Shown in pieces: positions 26,105-34,537 of a stretch of 64,000 nt of DNA. The stretch spans positions 1 through 64,000 of the forward strand of contig JAVBPJ010000004.1 in NCBI GenBank assembly GCA_031549665.1, given 5' to 3'. Both the position numbers and the translations under genes were made by a program. The stretch's first letter is position 1. Every line of letters starts with the position of its first letter. The notes under the pieces are model-generated. The model did not search any database, was not told the DNA's origin, and worked only from the letters and a program-made list of their open reading frames with translations. This stretch comes from Rikenella sp031549665 (GTDB lineage Bacteria > Bacteroidota > Bacteroidia > Bacteroidales > Rikenellaceae).

Positions 26105-26629
26105 ATGAACCGGATAAAAGCCAAAAAATCCACCCTCCCGGCAGGCAGTCTGGCCGCAGCCTACCTTCCGGCAGACTACACGGACGTGTTCGCCTGCGAG
26201 GTGGACTCTCCCTCCGAAATTACCCCCGACGATGTCATGGTCGGCCTTTGGGCGGATTTGCCCGGGTGGGTGAACGCGCTTTTCAGGTTGCGCAATTTTC
26301 TGGTGCGGTTTGTCGGGCTGAAAGGCTCGGAAAACGACGATCAGGCCGGATTCGAACGTTGCATCCGCACGGGCGGCCGGCATGGAGGGACCTCGCTGGT
26401 TGCGAAAAACGGGAACGAAACGGTGTTGCTGCTGGCCGACACGCACCTCGACGCCTATCTCTCCGTCGTTATCGAGCAGCCCGGCGGGGAGCGCAGAACG
26501 GTATCGGCCATTACGCTGGTTCGCTTTAAGAACAGGCTGGGCCGGGTCTATTTCTTCTTCGTCCGTCCCTTTCACGGACCGATCGTGAAAAGCATGTTGA
26601 GGCGGTCGGTGGAGCGGAAAATAAAATAA
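26105..26629 (+). CDS. DUF2867 domain protein
   Basis: 174-residue soluble protein of the DUF2867 family: acidic N-terminal third with FACEVDSPSEITPDDVMVGLWADLPGWV, then FRLRNFLVRFVGLKG and a C-terminal RVYFFFVRPFHGPIVKSMLRR. Function is unknown for the family. The start is set at ATG 26105 (NRIKAKKSTLPAGS follows); an in-frame ATG five codons upstream is also possible. Base composition is somewhat less GC-rich than cydAB. It stands alone with no close neighbour on its strand. Confidence 0.75.
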   Translation: MNRIKAKKSTLPAGSLAAAYLPADYTDVFACEVDSPSEITPDDVMVGLWADLPGWVNALFRLRNFLVRFVGLKGSENDDQAGFERCIRTGGRHGGTSLVAKNGNETVLLLADTHLDAYLSVVIEQPGGERRTVSAITLVRFKNRLGRVYFFFVRPFHGPIVKSMLRRSVERKIK

Positions 26630-26730
26630 CAAATAGTTCGCCTCTTTTTGTGTCGGGTTGTTTGGTAAATTGAGAAAAATAGCGTACTTTAGCTGCAATA
26701 TTAAAAGGAGGGGAGCCCTCCGCAACCACC

Positions 26731-27108
26731 ATGGAAAAGAACCGCTACTCTGACGCCGAACTGGCCGAATTCAAGGAGATCATTCTGGATAAGCTGGAAA
26801 AAGCCCGCGCAGACTACGATCTGCTTCGCGCTACCATTACCCATACCGAAAGCAACGGCACCGACGACACCTCGCCCACGTTCAAAATTTTGGAAGAGGG
26901 TGCGGCCACCCTGTCGAAAGAAGAGTCGGGCCGCCTGGCGCAACGCCAATACAAATTCATCCAAAACCTCGAAGCGGCCCTGGTGCGCATCGAGAATAAA
27001 ACCTACGGCATTTGCCGCGAAACGGGCAAGCTGATTCCCAAGGAACGCTTGCGCGTGGTTCCCCACGCCACCCTGAGCATCGAAGCCAAAGAGGGGGGGG
27101 TGAAGTAG
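26731..27108 (+). CDS. TraR/DksA-family protein with reduced zinc finger
   Basis: 125-residue DksA-like protein: a coiled-coil region (about 8-85, ELAEFKEIILDKLEKARADYD) and a C-terminal globular part YGICRETGKLIPKERLRVVPHATLSIEAK. Canonical DksA binds zinc with four cysteines; only one (YGIC) remains. This is usual for Bacteroidetes members and suggests a zinc-free fold. DksA proteins act in the RNA polymerase secondary channel; that role is inferred here. A near-consensus promoter TACTTTAG lies about 40 bp upstream, and a terminator at 27139 closes the unit. Confidence 0.88.
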   Translation: MEKNRYSDAELAEFKEIILDKLEKARADYDLLRATITHTESNGTDDTSPTFKILEEGAATLSKEESGRLAQRQYKFIQNLEAALVRIENKTYGICRETGKLIPKERLRVVPHATLSIEAKEGGVK

Positions 27109-27138
27109 AAATCTTCGCTTTCGGAAAAGAGTCTGTCA

Positions 27139-27170
27139 GGAGAGAAACAGGATCTGTTTCTCTCCTTTTT
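27139..27170 (+). terminator. Terminator after the DksA-like gene
   Basis: 12-bp perfect stem ggagagaaacag / ctgtttctctcc, loop gat, then five T. It ends ten bases before the next start codon. Confidence 0.92.
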
Positions 27171-27180
27171 CAACCCAAAC

Positions 27181-28008
27181 ATGCAAATACCGGTCTCCCG
27201 ACCCATTCGCCGAAACCCGCTGCGTCGCCGTTTGGGGCGTGAGTTTTACATCGTAAAACGCCGCCTGCAGTGGTGGTTCGGGCGAGGATACGTGCGAGTG
27301 CCTCGTGTCAAAACAATGTTCGGCCACCTCCTGGTCGAACACCAGTCGTTGATTTTGCGTCCGCTGAAGGATGTGGACATGCGGCTGCAGCACAACAAAG
27401 CGACCAACCTGAAACTGGCCATTGCCCGGATAAACGGGATGGTGATCGGTCCGAAGGACTCCTTTTCCCTGTGGAAACTGGTGGGTAGGCCCACCGCTCG
27501 CAAGGGATACCTTGAGGGATTGGTGCTGTCGGACGGACGGGTAACCAGCGGTATCGGAGGCGGGTTGTGTCAACTGGGTAATCTGATCTACTGGATGCTG
27601 TTGCACACGCCGCTGACCGTTACCGAGCGCCACCGGCACTGCGACGATGTTTTTCCGGATGTGAACCGTAGCATTCCGTTTGGATGCGGGGCTACGTTGG
27701 CCTATAACTACATTGATTTGGGTTTCCGAAACGATACGCAGAGTTCGTTTTCGCTGCACCTGTGGATTACCAACGGATATTTACACGGCGAAATCCGGTC
27801 GTTAGAACCTCCTCGTTTCCGGTATGAGGTGTACGAGGCCGACCACGCCATCCGGTCGGAATATTGGGGAGCCTATACCCGGCATAATAAGATTTTTCGC
27901 AAAAAACGGGACCTGCAAACCGGGGTAGAATCTCACGAACTGATGGCAGTGAACCATGCCATCATGACGTATAATCCGTTGTTGAATGAGCATCCCGTCT
28001 CCGGCTGA
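27181..28008 (+). CDS. VanW family protein
   Basis: 275-residue VanW-like protein. The family core is visible: NLKLAIARINGMVIGPKDSFSLWKLVGRPTARKGYLEGLVL, then SDGRVTSGIGGGLCQLGNLIYWMLLHTPLTVTERHRH. VanW is named from vanB-type vancomycin gene clusters, but its function is unknown and there are no van ligase or dehydrogenase genes here. No signal peptide is evident; the N-terminus is strongly basic (RPIRRNPLRRRLGREF). Codon use is a little more AT-rich than neighbours. The start lies 10 bp after a terminator and no clear promoter is visible, so readthrough or a later start cannot be excluded. Confidence 0.88.
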   Translation: MQIPVSRPIRRNPLRRRLGREFYIVKRRLQWWFGRGYVRVPRVKTMFGHLLVEHQSLILRPLKDVDMRLQHNKATNLKLAIARINGMVIGPKDSFSLWKLVGRPTARKGYLEGLVLSDGRVTSGIGGGLCQLGNLIYWMLLHTPLTVTERHRHCDDVFPDVNRSIPFGCGATLAYNYIDLGFRNDTQSSFSLHLWITNGYLHGEIRSLEPPRFRYEVYEADHAIRSEYWGAYTRHNKIFRKKRDLQTGVESHELMAVNHAIMTYNPLLNEHPVSG

Positions 28009-28046
28009 TTTTCTCAGCGGAGGTAGAGTTATCTCAACCTGGTGAA

Positions 28047-29651
28047 TTACCGCAGTTCCTTGCAGGGAGGAAGGGTGTCCTGGTATTGGGCGGCGAGCCG
28101 TTTGAGTTCGGCCGTCAGTTCGCGGGCGATCTTCTGTGTCCCCTTGCTGCCGTAAAGGTTGTGCATTTCGTGCGGGTCGGACTCCAGGTCGTACAGTTCG
28201 AAATAATACTCTTTCGGGGCGGGCAGGTTGTCGAAAAAGTAGATCAGTTTCCACCGCTCGGTCTTCACGCCGGCGTGCTGCATCACGTTGTGTACCCCCG
28301 GGTTTTCGTAATACCGGTAGTAGAGCGACGTGCGCCAGGCGTCGGGCGGCGTGGCGGTCGAGTCAACCAGGGCGCGGAACGATTCGCCCTGCATGTCGGA
28401 GGGGACGGAGATGCCGCAAAAATCGAGGAACGTGGGTGCGAAGTCGATGTTCTGGATCAGTTCGGAGTGGATGCTCCCCGCCGGAATCGCTTTGGGGAAG
28501 CGCATCAGCAGCGGCATGCGCATCGACTCCTCGTACATGAACCGCTTGTCGAACCAGCCGTGTTCGCCCAGGTAGAAGCTTTGGTCGGAGGCGTAGACCA
28601 CGATGGTGTTTTCGGCCAGCCCCGTGCGGTCAAGGTAGTCGAGCAATTTGCCCACCCCCTCGTCCACGGCGGCCACGGTGGCGAAGTAGTCGCGCAGGTA
28701 GCGCTGGTATTTCCACGCCACGAGCGAGTCGCCGATGGGCGATTGGTCGTAGAAACGGTCGTTCCCCGCGCGGTACGAGGCAATATAGTCGGCCCGCTCA
28801 CGCGGATCCATGTTACCGAACACGGGGGCGATTCCCCGCCTGATCCATTGGTCGGACCCCTTGCCGACGGATAGTTTCAGGTCGTAGCCGTCGGTGAGGT
28901 CTTTGGCAATGGCCATCTCCTGCCGCGAGGCGGCCACGCGTCCGCGGTAGTCGTCGAACAGGGTCTCGGGCAGCGGGAACTGCGTGTTTTCGTACCGGTA
29001 CAGGTGGCGCATGGCGGGCTGCCAGTTGCGGTGGGGCGCTTTGTGATGCACCATCAGGAAAAAGGGTTGCTCCGAACGGCGCTGCTGGGCAATCCATTCG
29101 ATGCTGTTGTCGGTGATGATGTCGGTTACGTACCCCCGCGTGCGCACGGTATCGCCGCCGGTGAGGATGAAGTCGGGGTTGTAGTAGACTCCCTGATCGA
29201 CCAGAATTTTCCAGTAATCGAATCCCGTGGGCAACGATCCCAGGTGCCATTTTCCCACCACGGCGGTGCGGTAGCCGTTGGCTTGCAGGATTTTCGGCAG
29301 GGTTTGCTGCTCTCCGTCGAAGGGGCGGTCGTTGCGCAGGAACCCGTTCCGATGGCTGTGTTTTCCGGTGAGGATCACGGCCCGGCTCGGCCCCGAAATG
29401 GAGTTCGAACAGTAGGCGCGGTCGAAGAGTACCCCCTCGGCGGCCAGGCGGTCGATCTGCGGGGTGGGGGCGATTTTCGACAGCGGATGGCCGTAGGCGC
29501 TGATGCCCTGCACGGCGTGGTCGTCCGCCATGATGTAGATGATGTTGGGGCGCGGCGAGGGTTTATCCGTCGGCTGGGCGGGTTGGGCGGCGGCGGGCAA
29601 CGCATGGGCCAACAAGGCGCCGCCTGCCAGGTACGAAAAGGTCGGTTTCAT
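28047..29651 (-). CDS. Secreted S-type sulfatase (N-acetylglucosamine-6-sulfatase-like)
   Basis: 534-residue arylsulfatase-family enzyme with a signal peptide (KPTFSYLAGGALLAHALPAAAQ). The sulfatase signature is SISGPSRAVILTGKHSHRNG (about residues 82-101): serine, not cysteine, occupies the formylglycine position (SxPxR). A radical-SAM maturase (anSME) would therefore be required; none is in the window. Metal and sulfate ligands IIYIMADDH, GKWHLG and the GEHGWFDKRFMYEESMRMPLL block are present. Similar Bacteroidetes enzymes desulfate mucin or glycosaminoglycan sugars, but the substrate here is not known. The start at 29651 is fixed by the promoter and signal peptide. Confidence 0.88.
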   Translation of the reverse strand: MKPTFSYLAGGALLAHALPAAAQPAQPTDKPSPRPNIIYIMADDHAVQGISAYGHPLSKIAPTPQIDRLAAEGVLFDRAYCSNSISGPSRAVILTGKHSHRNGFLRNDRPFDGEQQTLPKILQANGYRTAVVGKWHLGSLPTGFDYWKILVDQGVYYNPDFILTGGDTVRTRGYVTDIITDNSIEWIAQQRRSEQPFFLMVHHKAPHRNWQPAMRHLYRYENTQFPLPETLFDDYRGRVAASRQEMAIAKDLTDGYDLKLSVGKGSDQWIRRGIAPVFGNMDPRERADYIASYRAGNDRFYDQSPIGDSLVAWKYQRYLRDYFATVAAVDEGVGKLLDYLDRTGLAENTIVVYASDQSFYLGEHGWFDKRFMYEESMRMPLLMRFPKAIPAGSIHSELIQNIDFAPTFLDFCGISVPSDMQGESFRALVDSTATPPDAWRTSLYYRYYENPGVHNVMQHAGVKTERWKLIYFFDNLPAPKEYYFELYDLESDPHEMHNLYGSKGTQKIARELTAELKRLAAQYQDTLPPCKELR

Positions 29652-29674
29652 CGGAAACGGAGGGTTAATTCCCC

Positions 29675-29682
29675 CAAAAGTA
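29675..29682 (-). promoter_or_regulatory. -7 box of the sulfatase gene
   Basis: TACTTTTG on the minus strand, 23 bp before the ATG at 29651. It excludes the longer in-frame start at 29735. Confidence 0.68.
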
Positions 29683-29734
29683 CGATTTTTTGAGGGAGTT
29701 CGGGGCGGGTATTTTTTGTGTGTACACAAAGACA

Positions 29735-29765
29735 CAGGGGCCGCCCTGAAAAGAGGCGGCCCCTG
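29735..29765 (-). terminator. Terminator hairpin after lysA
   Basis: 11-bp perfect stem caggggccgcc / ggcggcccctg with a 9-nt loop, 22 bp after the lysA stop. Only a broken T-rich tract follows on the minus strand. Confidence 0.72.
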
Positions 29766-29787
29766 CTAAGGCAATGACAGGCCGGAG

Positions 29788-30951
29788 CTATTCCGAGAAA
29801 TAGGCCGGGGCCGTGGGCCGCATGTTGTAGTTCGACGACATGATGCTGCCGTAGGCGCCCGTCGACCGAAGCGCCAGCAGGTCGCCCCGCTCGGTGTGGG
29901 GGAAGGTGATGTTGCGGGCGAAAATATCGGACGATTCGCAGATGGGGCCTGCGATGGAGTAGGTCTCGTCGGCCGGACGCCCTTGCTGTACGGCGGTCAG
30001 GTTCTCGATCTGGTGGTGGGCTCCGTAGAGCGCCGGACGGATCAGTTCGGTCATCCCCGCGTCGGTGATGGCGAAGTGTGCGCCGTTGGCGGTGGTTTTG
30101 GTGTAAAGCACCCGGGTAACCAGTTCGCCGCACTGTCCGACGATCGAACGGCCCAATTCGAAGTGGACGCTTTGGTTTTCGGGAACCTGCAGGTGTTCGT
30201 GGAACAGGGCGAAGTAGGCCTCGAAATCGGGAATGGGGTGCTGATCGGGGGCCGTGTAGTCGATGGCCAGCCCGCCGCCCAGGTTCAGGTGGTCGAGCCG
30301 GACGCCCCGCTCGGTGAACCAGGCGGCGATTTCGTTGACACGCAGGGCCAGTTTGCGGAACGAGTCCATGTTGCCGATCTGCGAACCGATGTGAAAATGG
30401 ATCCCCGAAATGGAGATGTTGGCCAGCGAATCGATCCGAGCCAACGCCTCGCCCACCTCGCGGTACGAGATGCCGAACTTGCTGTCGGCCTGCCCCGTGG
30501 CGGTGTATTGGTGGGTTTGGTCGGGCTGTATGTCGGGGTTGATGCGCAGGGCGATCCGTACCACTTTTCCGCGCCCGGCGGCCAGGTGGTTGATTACTTC
30601 GAGTTCCTGCAGCGATTCGCAGTTGAAGGCGTAGATGTCGTGGTCGATGGCGTACTCGATCTCGGGATCGCTTTTGCCGACCCCGGCGAAGACAATACTC
30701 CCGGGGGCGAAGCCCTGTTCGATGGCGCACCGCACCTCGTAGCCGCTGACACAGTCGGCGCCCAGCCCGTAGGCACGGATTTGCTGCAGCACGGCGGGTT
30801 CGACGTTGGCTTTCATGGCGTAGTGCACGTGGTAGCCGTAGCGGTCGGCCTGGGCGCGTACCCGGGTCAGGGTGTCGCGCAGCAGCTCCAGGTCGTAATA
30901 GTAGAACGGGGTGGGCGGAACGGGACGGTGGTCGAGGGTGAAACGGGCCAT
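29788..30951 (-). CDS. lysA: Diaminopimelate decarboxylase
   Basis: 387-residue PLP enzyme (alanine-racemase-like barrel plus C-terminal beta domain) converting meso-DAP to L-lysine. The PLP lysine is in VHYAMKANVEP (about residues 42-52). The phosphate-binding HFHIGSQIGN and LNLGGGLAIDY are present, and the substrate or dimer segment GPICESSDIFARN with GAYGSIMSSNYNMRP closes the active site. It follows lysC after 3 bp, so aspartate kinase and the last lysine enzyme are co-expressed. Confidence 0.95.
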   Translation of the reverse strand: MARFTLDHRPVPPTPFYYYDLELLRDTLTRVRAQADRYGYHVHYAMKANVEPAVLQQIRAYGLGADCVSGYEVRCAIEQGFAPGSIVFAGVGKSDPEIEYAIDHDIYAFNCESLQELEVINHLAAGRGKVVRIALRINPDIQPDQTHQYTATGQADSKFGISYREVGEALARIDSLANISISGIHFHIGSQIGNMDSFRKLALRVNEIAAWFTERGVRLDHLNLGGGLAIDYTAPDQHPIPDFEAYFALFHEHLQVPENQSVHFELGRSIVGQCGELVTRVLYTKTTANGAHFAITDAGMTELIRPALYGAHHQIENLTAVQQGRPADETYSIAGPICESSDIFARNITFPHTERGDLLALRSTGAYGSIMSSNYNMRPTAPAYFSE

Positions 30952-30954
30952 GGG

Positions 30955-32265
30955 CTAAAATTCAAACAGGTGGTCGTTCAGCGATTGGAGCGCCTGCACC
31001 TTGTATTCGGTGGTTACCAGCAGGGCGATGCTACGGTGGTTGGCCCCGTACGAGATCATCCTGATGGGCACCTGCTTCAGGGCGCCGAAAATGCGGGCGG
31101 CCATGCCGGTGTGGTCGTCGCCCAGGCGGCCGACAATGCAGATGATGGTGTTGTTGCTGCTCACTTCGATCGTTCCGAAAGGGGCCAGTTCGCGGGTGAT
31201 CTCCTGCAAAAAGCGGGTGTTGTCGATGGTGAGCGACACGTCCACCTCCGAGGTGGTGATCATGTCGACGGGGGTTTTGTACTTCTCGAACACCTCGAAC
31301 ACTTTGCGCATGAAGCCGTAGGCCATCAACATCCGCGCCGAGGAGATACGCACCACGGTGATGCCGTCCTTGGCGGCGATGGCGTGAAAGTCCGACTCGT
31401 CCTCCTTCGTGTCCGAGATCAGGGTGCCTTCGTCCGAGGGGCTGATGCTGTTTTTGAGCCGCACGCTGATTCCCGCTTCCTTGCAGGGCTGGATGGTGGC
31501 GGGGTGGAGAATTTTGGCGCCGAAGTAGGCCAACTCGGCCGCTTCGTCGAAACTCATGTGACGGATCGGGCGGGTTTTGTCCACAATGCGGGGGTCGTTG
31601 TTGTGCATCCCGTCGATGTCGGTCCAAATCTGCACCTCGGCGGCGCCGATGGCCACTCCCATCAGCGAGGCGCTGTAATCGCTTCCGCCGCGGCCCAGGT
31701 TGTTGATCTGGCCGGCGGCGTCGGTGCAGATGAATCCCTGGGCGATGTAGTAGGCTTCGGGGTCGTTCATCCGGCTTTGCAGCGACTGTTTCAGGTGGAT
31801 CGTGTCGGGTTTGTGGTCGTAGTCGGTGCGCATCACCTCGGGCGAGTGGATCAGCACAGCCCGATGCCCTGCCTCCTGCATGTAGAGGCAGAAAATGGCG
31901 CTGGTGAGCAGTTCGCCTTGCGCCAGCATCAGCCGGTCCGACACTTCGCCGCGGTAGGTGAACGTTTCGTTCGACAGCACGGTGAAACTCCGCTCCAGGG
32001 CCTGCAACGCTTCGTCGAGGCGGCTGTTCAGCAGCAGGTTGATGCAGGTGGTGTACTTTTCGCGCAACAGGTCGATGCCTGCCCTGACGGTTTCGGAGTC
32101 GCCCCGCGAGGCCGCCGACGAAATGGAAACCAGCGTGTCGGTGGTTCCCGACATGGCCGACAGGACGGTGAGCCGCCCCCCTTCCGATACGATAATCTGC
32201 GCGACGCGGCGCATGTTTTCGGCCGATCCGACCGACGTTCCGCCAAATTTTAGGGTCTTTATCAT
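30955..32265 (-). CDS. lysC: Aspartate kinase
   Basis: 436-residue monofunctional aspartokinase (aspartate to aspartyl phosphate), first step toward DAP, lysine, methionine and threonine. The kinase signature KTLKFGGTSVGSAENM begins at residue 3, and LGRGGSDYSA, VQIWTDIDGM and AYFGAKILHP are the usual substrate and ATP segments. Two ACT domains at the C-terminus (about 300-436) indicate feedback control by an amino acid, probably lysine. The start at 32265 is preferred over one 171 bp upstream. The likely promoter is at 32378-32371, leaving a leader of about 100 nt. Confidence 0.95.
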   Translation of the reverse strand: MIKTLKFGGTSVGSAENMRRVAQIIVSEGGRLTVLSAMSGTTDTLVSISSAASRGDSETVRAGIDLLREKYTTCINLLLNSRLDEALQALERSFTVLSNETFTYRGEVSDRLMLAQGELLTSAIFCLYMQEAGHRAVLIHSPEVMRTDYDHKPDTIHLKQSLQSRMNDPEAYYIAQGFICTDAAGQINNLGRGGSDYSASLMGVAIGAAEVQIWTDIDGMHNNDPRIVDKTRPIRHMSFDEAAELAYFGAKILHPATIQPCKEAGISVRLKNSISPSDEGTLISDTKEDESDFHAIAAKDGITVVRISSARMLMAYGFMRKVFEVFEKYKTPVDMITTSEVDVSLTIDNTRFLQEITRELAPFGTIEVSSNNTIICIVGRLGDDHTGMAARIFGALKQVPIRMISYGANHRSIALLVTTEYKVQALQSLNDHLFEF

Positions 32266-32316
32266 GGATTGTTCGTTGTGTTTTATACGGAATGTGTATT
32301 TTTCTGCCGTTTTGTT

Positions 32317-32378
32317 TATCTTTGTCGTGGTTCGTTGGATTTGCCCCGGCAATTTTCCCGAAACGGCCCACAAAAGTA
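32317..32378. promoter_or_regulatory. Convergent-facing promoters of lysC and the ACT-protein operon
   Basis: Plus-strand TATCTTTG (32317-32324) and minus-strand TACTTTTG (32378-32371) point towards each other in the 182-bp gap between divergent genes. The predicted transcripts would overlap by about 40 nt at their 5' ends, and each polymerase must cross the opposite promoter. Confidence 0.55.
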
Positions 32379-32447
32379 GCGATTCCCTCTTGTTTTCAAC
32401 CGAAGGTTGGCCCAAATCGTTCAAAAAAAGAACCAAATGTTAAGAAT

Positions 32448-33110
32448 ATGACAAGCATTCCAAACATCGTCGAGGAGATCATCAAGCGGAAGCCTTTTCT
32501 CGAAAACGCCCTGATCCAGGGGCTGGTCAATCTTTCGGCGCTGGCCCGGCAACTCAAACCCGAAGTGGAGAAAGCGGCCGATCGGGCGGTGAACGAAGGG
32601 GCGGTGGTGATGGCGCTCAACCGACTGGTTCCCAGGCTCGAACTGCTCTCGAACATCAAGCTGCAAAAGGTGATCGAAAACATCGGCGACATTGTGGTGC
32701 GCTCCAACCTGGCCGACCTTACCTACCGCAATTCGCGCAGCCTGTACCAGTGCCAGGCCCGCCTGCTGGACGCGATCCAGCAAAACAAGGAGGCCTTTTG
32801 CACCTTCTCGCGCGGGATCAACGAAACGGCCCTGGTGGTGAGCAGCTCGCTCATCCCCGAAGTGGAAGAGATTTTCCGCGCCGAACGGCAACTGGCCAAA
32901 AAAACGGCCCTTTCGTCCATCACCATCAAACTGCCCGACGAGAACAGCCTCTATCCCGGGGTGTACTACTACATTTTTAAGGAACTGGCCTGGGAGAACA
33001 TCAACATGGTGGAACTGATCAGCACCACCAACGAATTTACCGTGCTGGTGCATAACGACGACATCCAGCGCGCCTTTTCGATTTTGATGGAACTGAAAAA
33101 GAACGCCTGA
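32448..33110 (+). CDS. ACT-domain protein of unknown function
   Basis: 220-residue soluble protein. The N-terminal two-thirds are helical (SIPNIVEEIIKRKPFLENAL, ALARQLKPEVEKAADRAVNEG) and I do not recognise the fold. The C-terminal ~65 residues resemble an aspartokinase-type ACT domain (SLYPGVYYYIFKELAWENI then NMVELISTTNEFTVLVHNDD), a small-molecule, usually amino-acid, sensor. The gene is divergent from lysC and translationally coupled (TGATG) to an amino-acid symporter gene. A regulatory role in amino-acid uptake or the aspartate pathway is inference. The leader is about 120 nt. Confidence 0.8.
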   Translation: MTSIPNIVEEIIKRKPFLENALIQGLVNLSALARQLKPEVEKAADRAVNEGAVVMALNRLVPRLELLSNIKLQKVIENIGDIVVRSNLADLTYRNSRSLYQCQARLLDAIQQNKEAFCTFSRGINETALVVSSSLIPEVEEIFRAERQLAKKTALSSITIKLPDENSLYPGVYYYIFKELAWENINMVELISTTNEFTVLVHNDDIQRAFSILMELKKNA

Positions 33111-34510
33111 TGGGATCATTCGTTTCGACGTTGATCGATCAGGTAAACGGCGTCCTTTGGGGCTGGTTTATGATTGTGTTGCTGTTGGCAACGCACCTTT
33201 TTCTGACCATTCGTACCGGAGTCATCCAACGCTACCTGGGGCGGGGAATCCGGCTTAGTTTGCGCAAGTCGGATCCGTCCCAACCCGGCGAGGTGTCCCA
33301 CTTCAGTTCGTTGATGGTCGCCCTGTCGGCCACCATCGGCGTAGGAAACATTGTGGGGGTGGCCACCGCCATTTCGTTGGGAGGGCCCGGAGCCGTGTTC
33401 TGGTGCTGGATCACCGGCGTGCTGGGCATATCGACCAAGTACGCCGAGGCGGTGCTGGCGGTGAAATACCGCCGCATCGACGCCAACGGCCGCGTGTGCG
33501 GAGGGCCCATGTACGCCCTGGAGCGGGGAGTCGGCTCGAAATGGCTGGCCGTGTTGTTTTGCCTGTTCGCCGCATTCGCCTCGTTCGGGATCGGCAACAT
33601 GGTGCAGGCCAATACGATCGCCAAGGTGATGCAACACGCCGCAGGAATTCCCGCGTGGATTACGGGGGCGGTAACGCTTGCGGTGGTGGCGCTTGTGGTG
33701 TTGGGCGGAGTCCGCTCCATCGCCGCCGTTTGCCGGAAACTGGTGCCGTTCATGGCCATTTTTTATGTGATCGGTTGCCTGGTCGTGTTGGCGTTGAGCG
33801 CCGAGTACATTCCGGATGCGCTGGCCCTGATCGGGCGCAGCGCCTTTTCGGCCGAAGCCATAGGCGGCGGATTGCTCGGGGCCGGTTGGCTCCACGCCAT
33901 GCGGTACGGGATCGCCCGCGGACTCTTTTCGAACGAATCGGGCATGGGCTCGGCCCCGATTGCCGCAGCCGCCGCGCGAACCAACGAGCCGGCCGAACAG
34001 GGACTGGTGTCGATGACCGGAACCTTTTGGGATACGGTGGTGGTTTGCGCCATCACCGGACTGGTGATCGTTACGGGGCTGCTGAAAGCTCCCGACGCCT
34101 ACCTGGGGCTGGAGGGGATGCAGATCACCTACCGCGCATTCCAGGCGATCCCCTGGGGCGAGTACGTGGTGGCCATTTCGCTGGCGTGTTTCGCCTTTTC
34201 CACCCTGCTCGGCTGGTGCTACTATGGGGAACGGTGCGTCGAATACCTTTCGGGCAACCGGGGAATCGTGCTTTACCGCCTGCTGTGGGTGCTTGTCGTC
34301 TTTGTCGGAGCCACCACGACCCTCGACGTGGTGTGGGGATTTTCCGACATGGCCAACGCCCTGATGGTGCTTCCGAACGTGGTTTCGTTGCTTGTGCTGC
34401 ACCGGGTGATCCGCCGCCAAACCGATCTGTACCTGAGCCCCTTGGGCCGATCCAAACCGCGTGGCGGAAAAAACAGGCAACAGGCCCTTTGCATGACTTC
34501 TCAAAAATAA
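33110..34510 (+). CDS. Sodium:alanine/glycine symporter family (AgcS)
   Basis: 466-residue membrane protein with about eleven helices, of the AgcS Na+/H+-coupled alanine or glycine symporter family. Signature segments are SSLMVALSATIGVGNIVGVATAISLGGPGAVFW (about 66-98) and RGLFSNESGMGSAPIAAAAART (about 274-295), which form the substrate and sodium sites. The start codon overlaps the stop of the ACT-domain gene by one base, so the two are translated together. Alanine or glycine is the family substrate; D-forms and serine are also possible. Confidence 0.92.
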   Translation: MGSFVSTLIDQVNGVLWGWFMIVLLLATHLFLTIRTGVIQRYLGRGIRLSLRKSDPSQPGEVSHFSSLMVALSATIGVGNIVGVATAISLGGPGAVFWCWITGVLGISTKYAEAVLAVKYRRIDANGRVCGGPMYALERGVGSKWLAVLFCLFAAFASFGIGNMVQANTIAKVMQHAAGIPAWITGAVTLAVVALVVLGGVRSIAAVCRKLVPFMAIFYVIGCLVVLALSAEYIPDALALIGRSAFSAEAIGGGLLGAGWLHAMRYGIARGLFSNESGMGSAPIAAAAARTNEPAEQGLVSMTGTFWDTVVVCAITGLVIVTGLLKAPDAYLGLEGMQITYRAFQAIPWGEYVVAISLACFAFSTLLGWCYYGERCVEYLSGNRGIVLYRLLWVLVVFVGATTTLDVVWGFSDMANALMVLPNVVSLLVLHRVIRRQTDLYLSPLGRSKPRGGKNRQQALCMTSQK

Positions 34511-34537
34511 CCCGATAAACAACCCCTCTGCAACACC

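Noticed and set aside
27181..28008. Vancomycin-resistance locus
   Set aside because: Only a VanW-family gene is present; there are no vanH, van ligase, vanX or regulatory genes, and VanW homologues are common outside resistance clusters.
29896..32253. Long plus-strand open frame antisense to lysA and lysC
   Set aside because: Shadow of the two real enzymes; no motif, and the lysC/lysA frames are full length with all signatures.
32266..32371. Lysine riboswitch in the lysC leader
   Set aside because: A leader of about 100 nt is too short for the lysine aptamer and none of its conserved elements was recognised.
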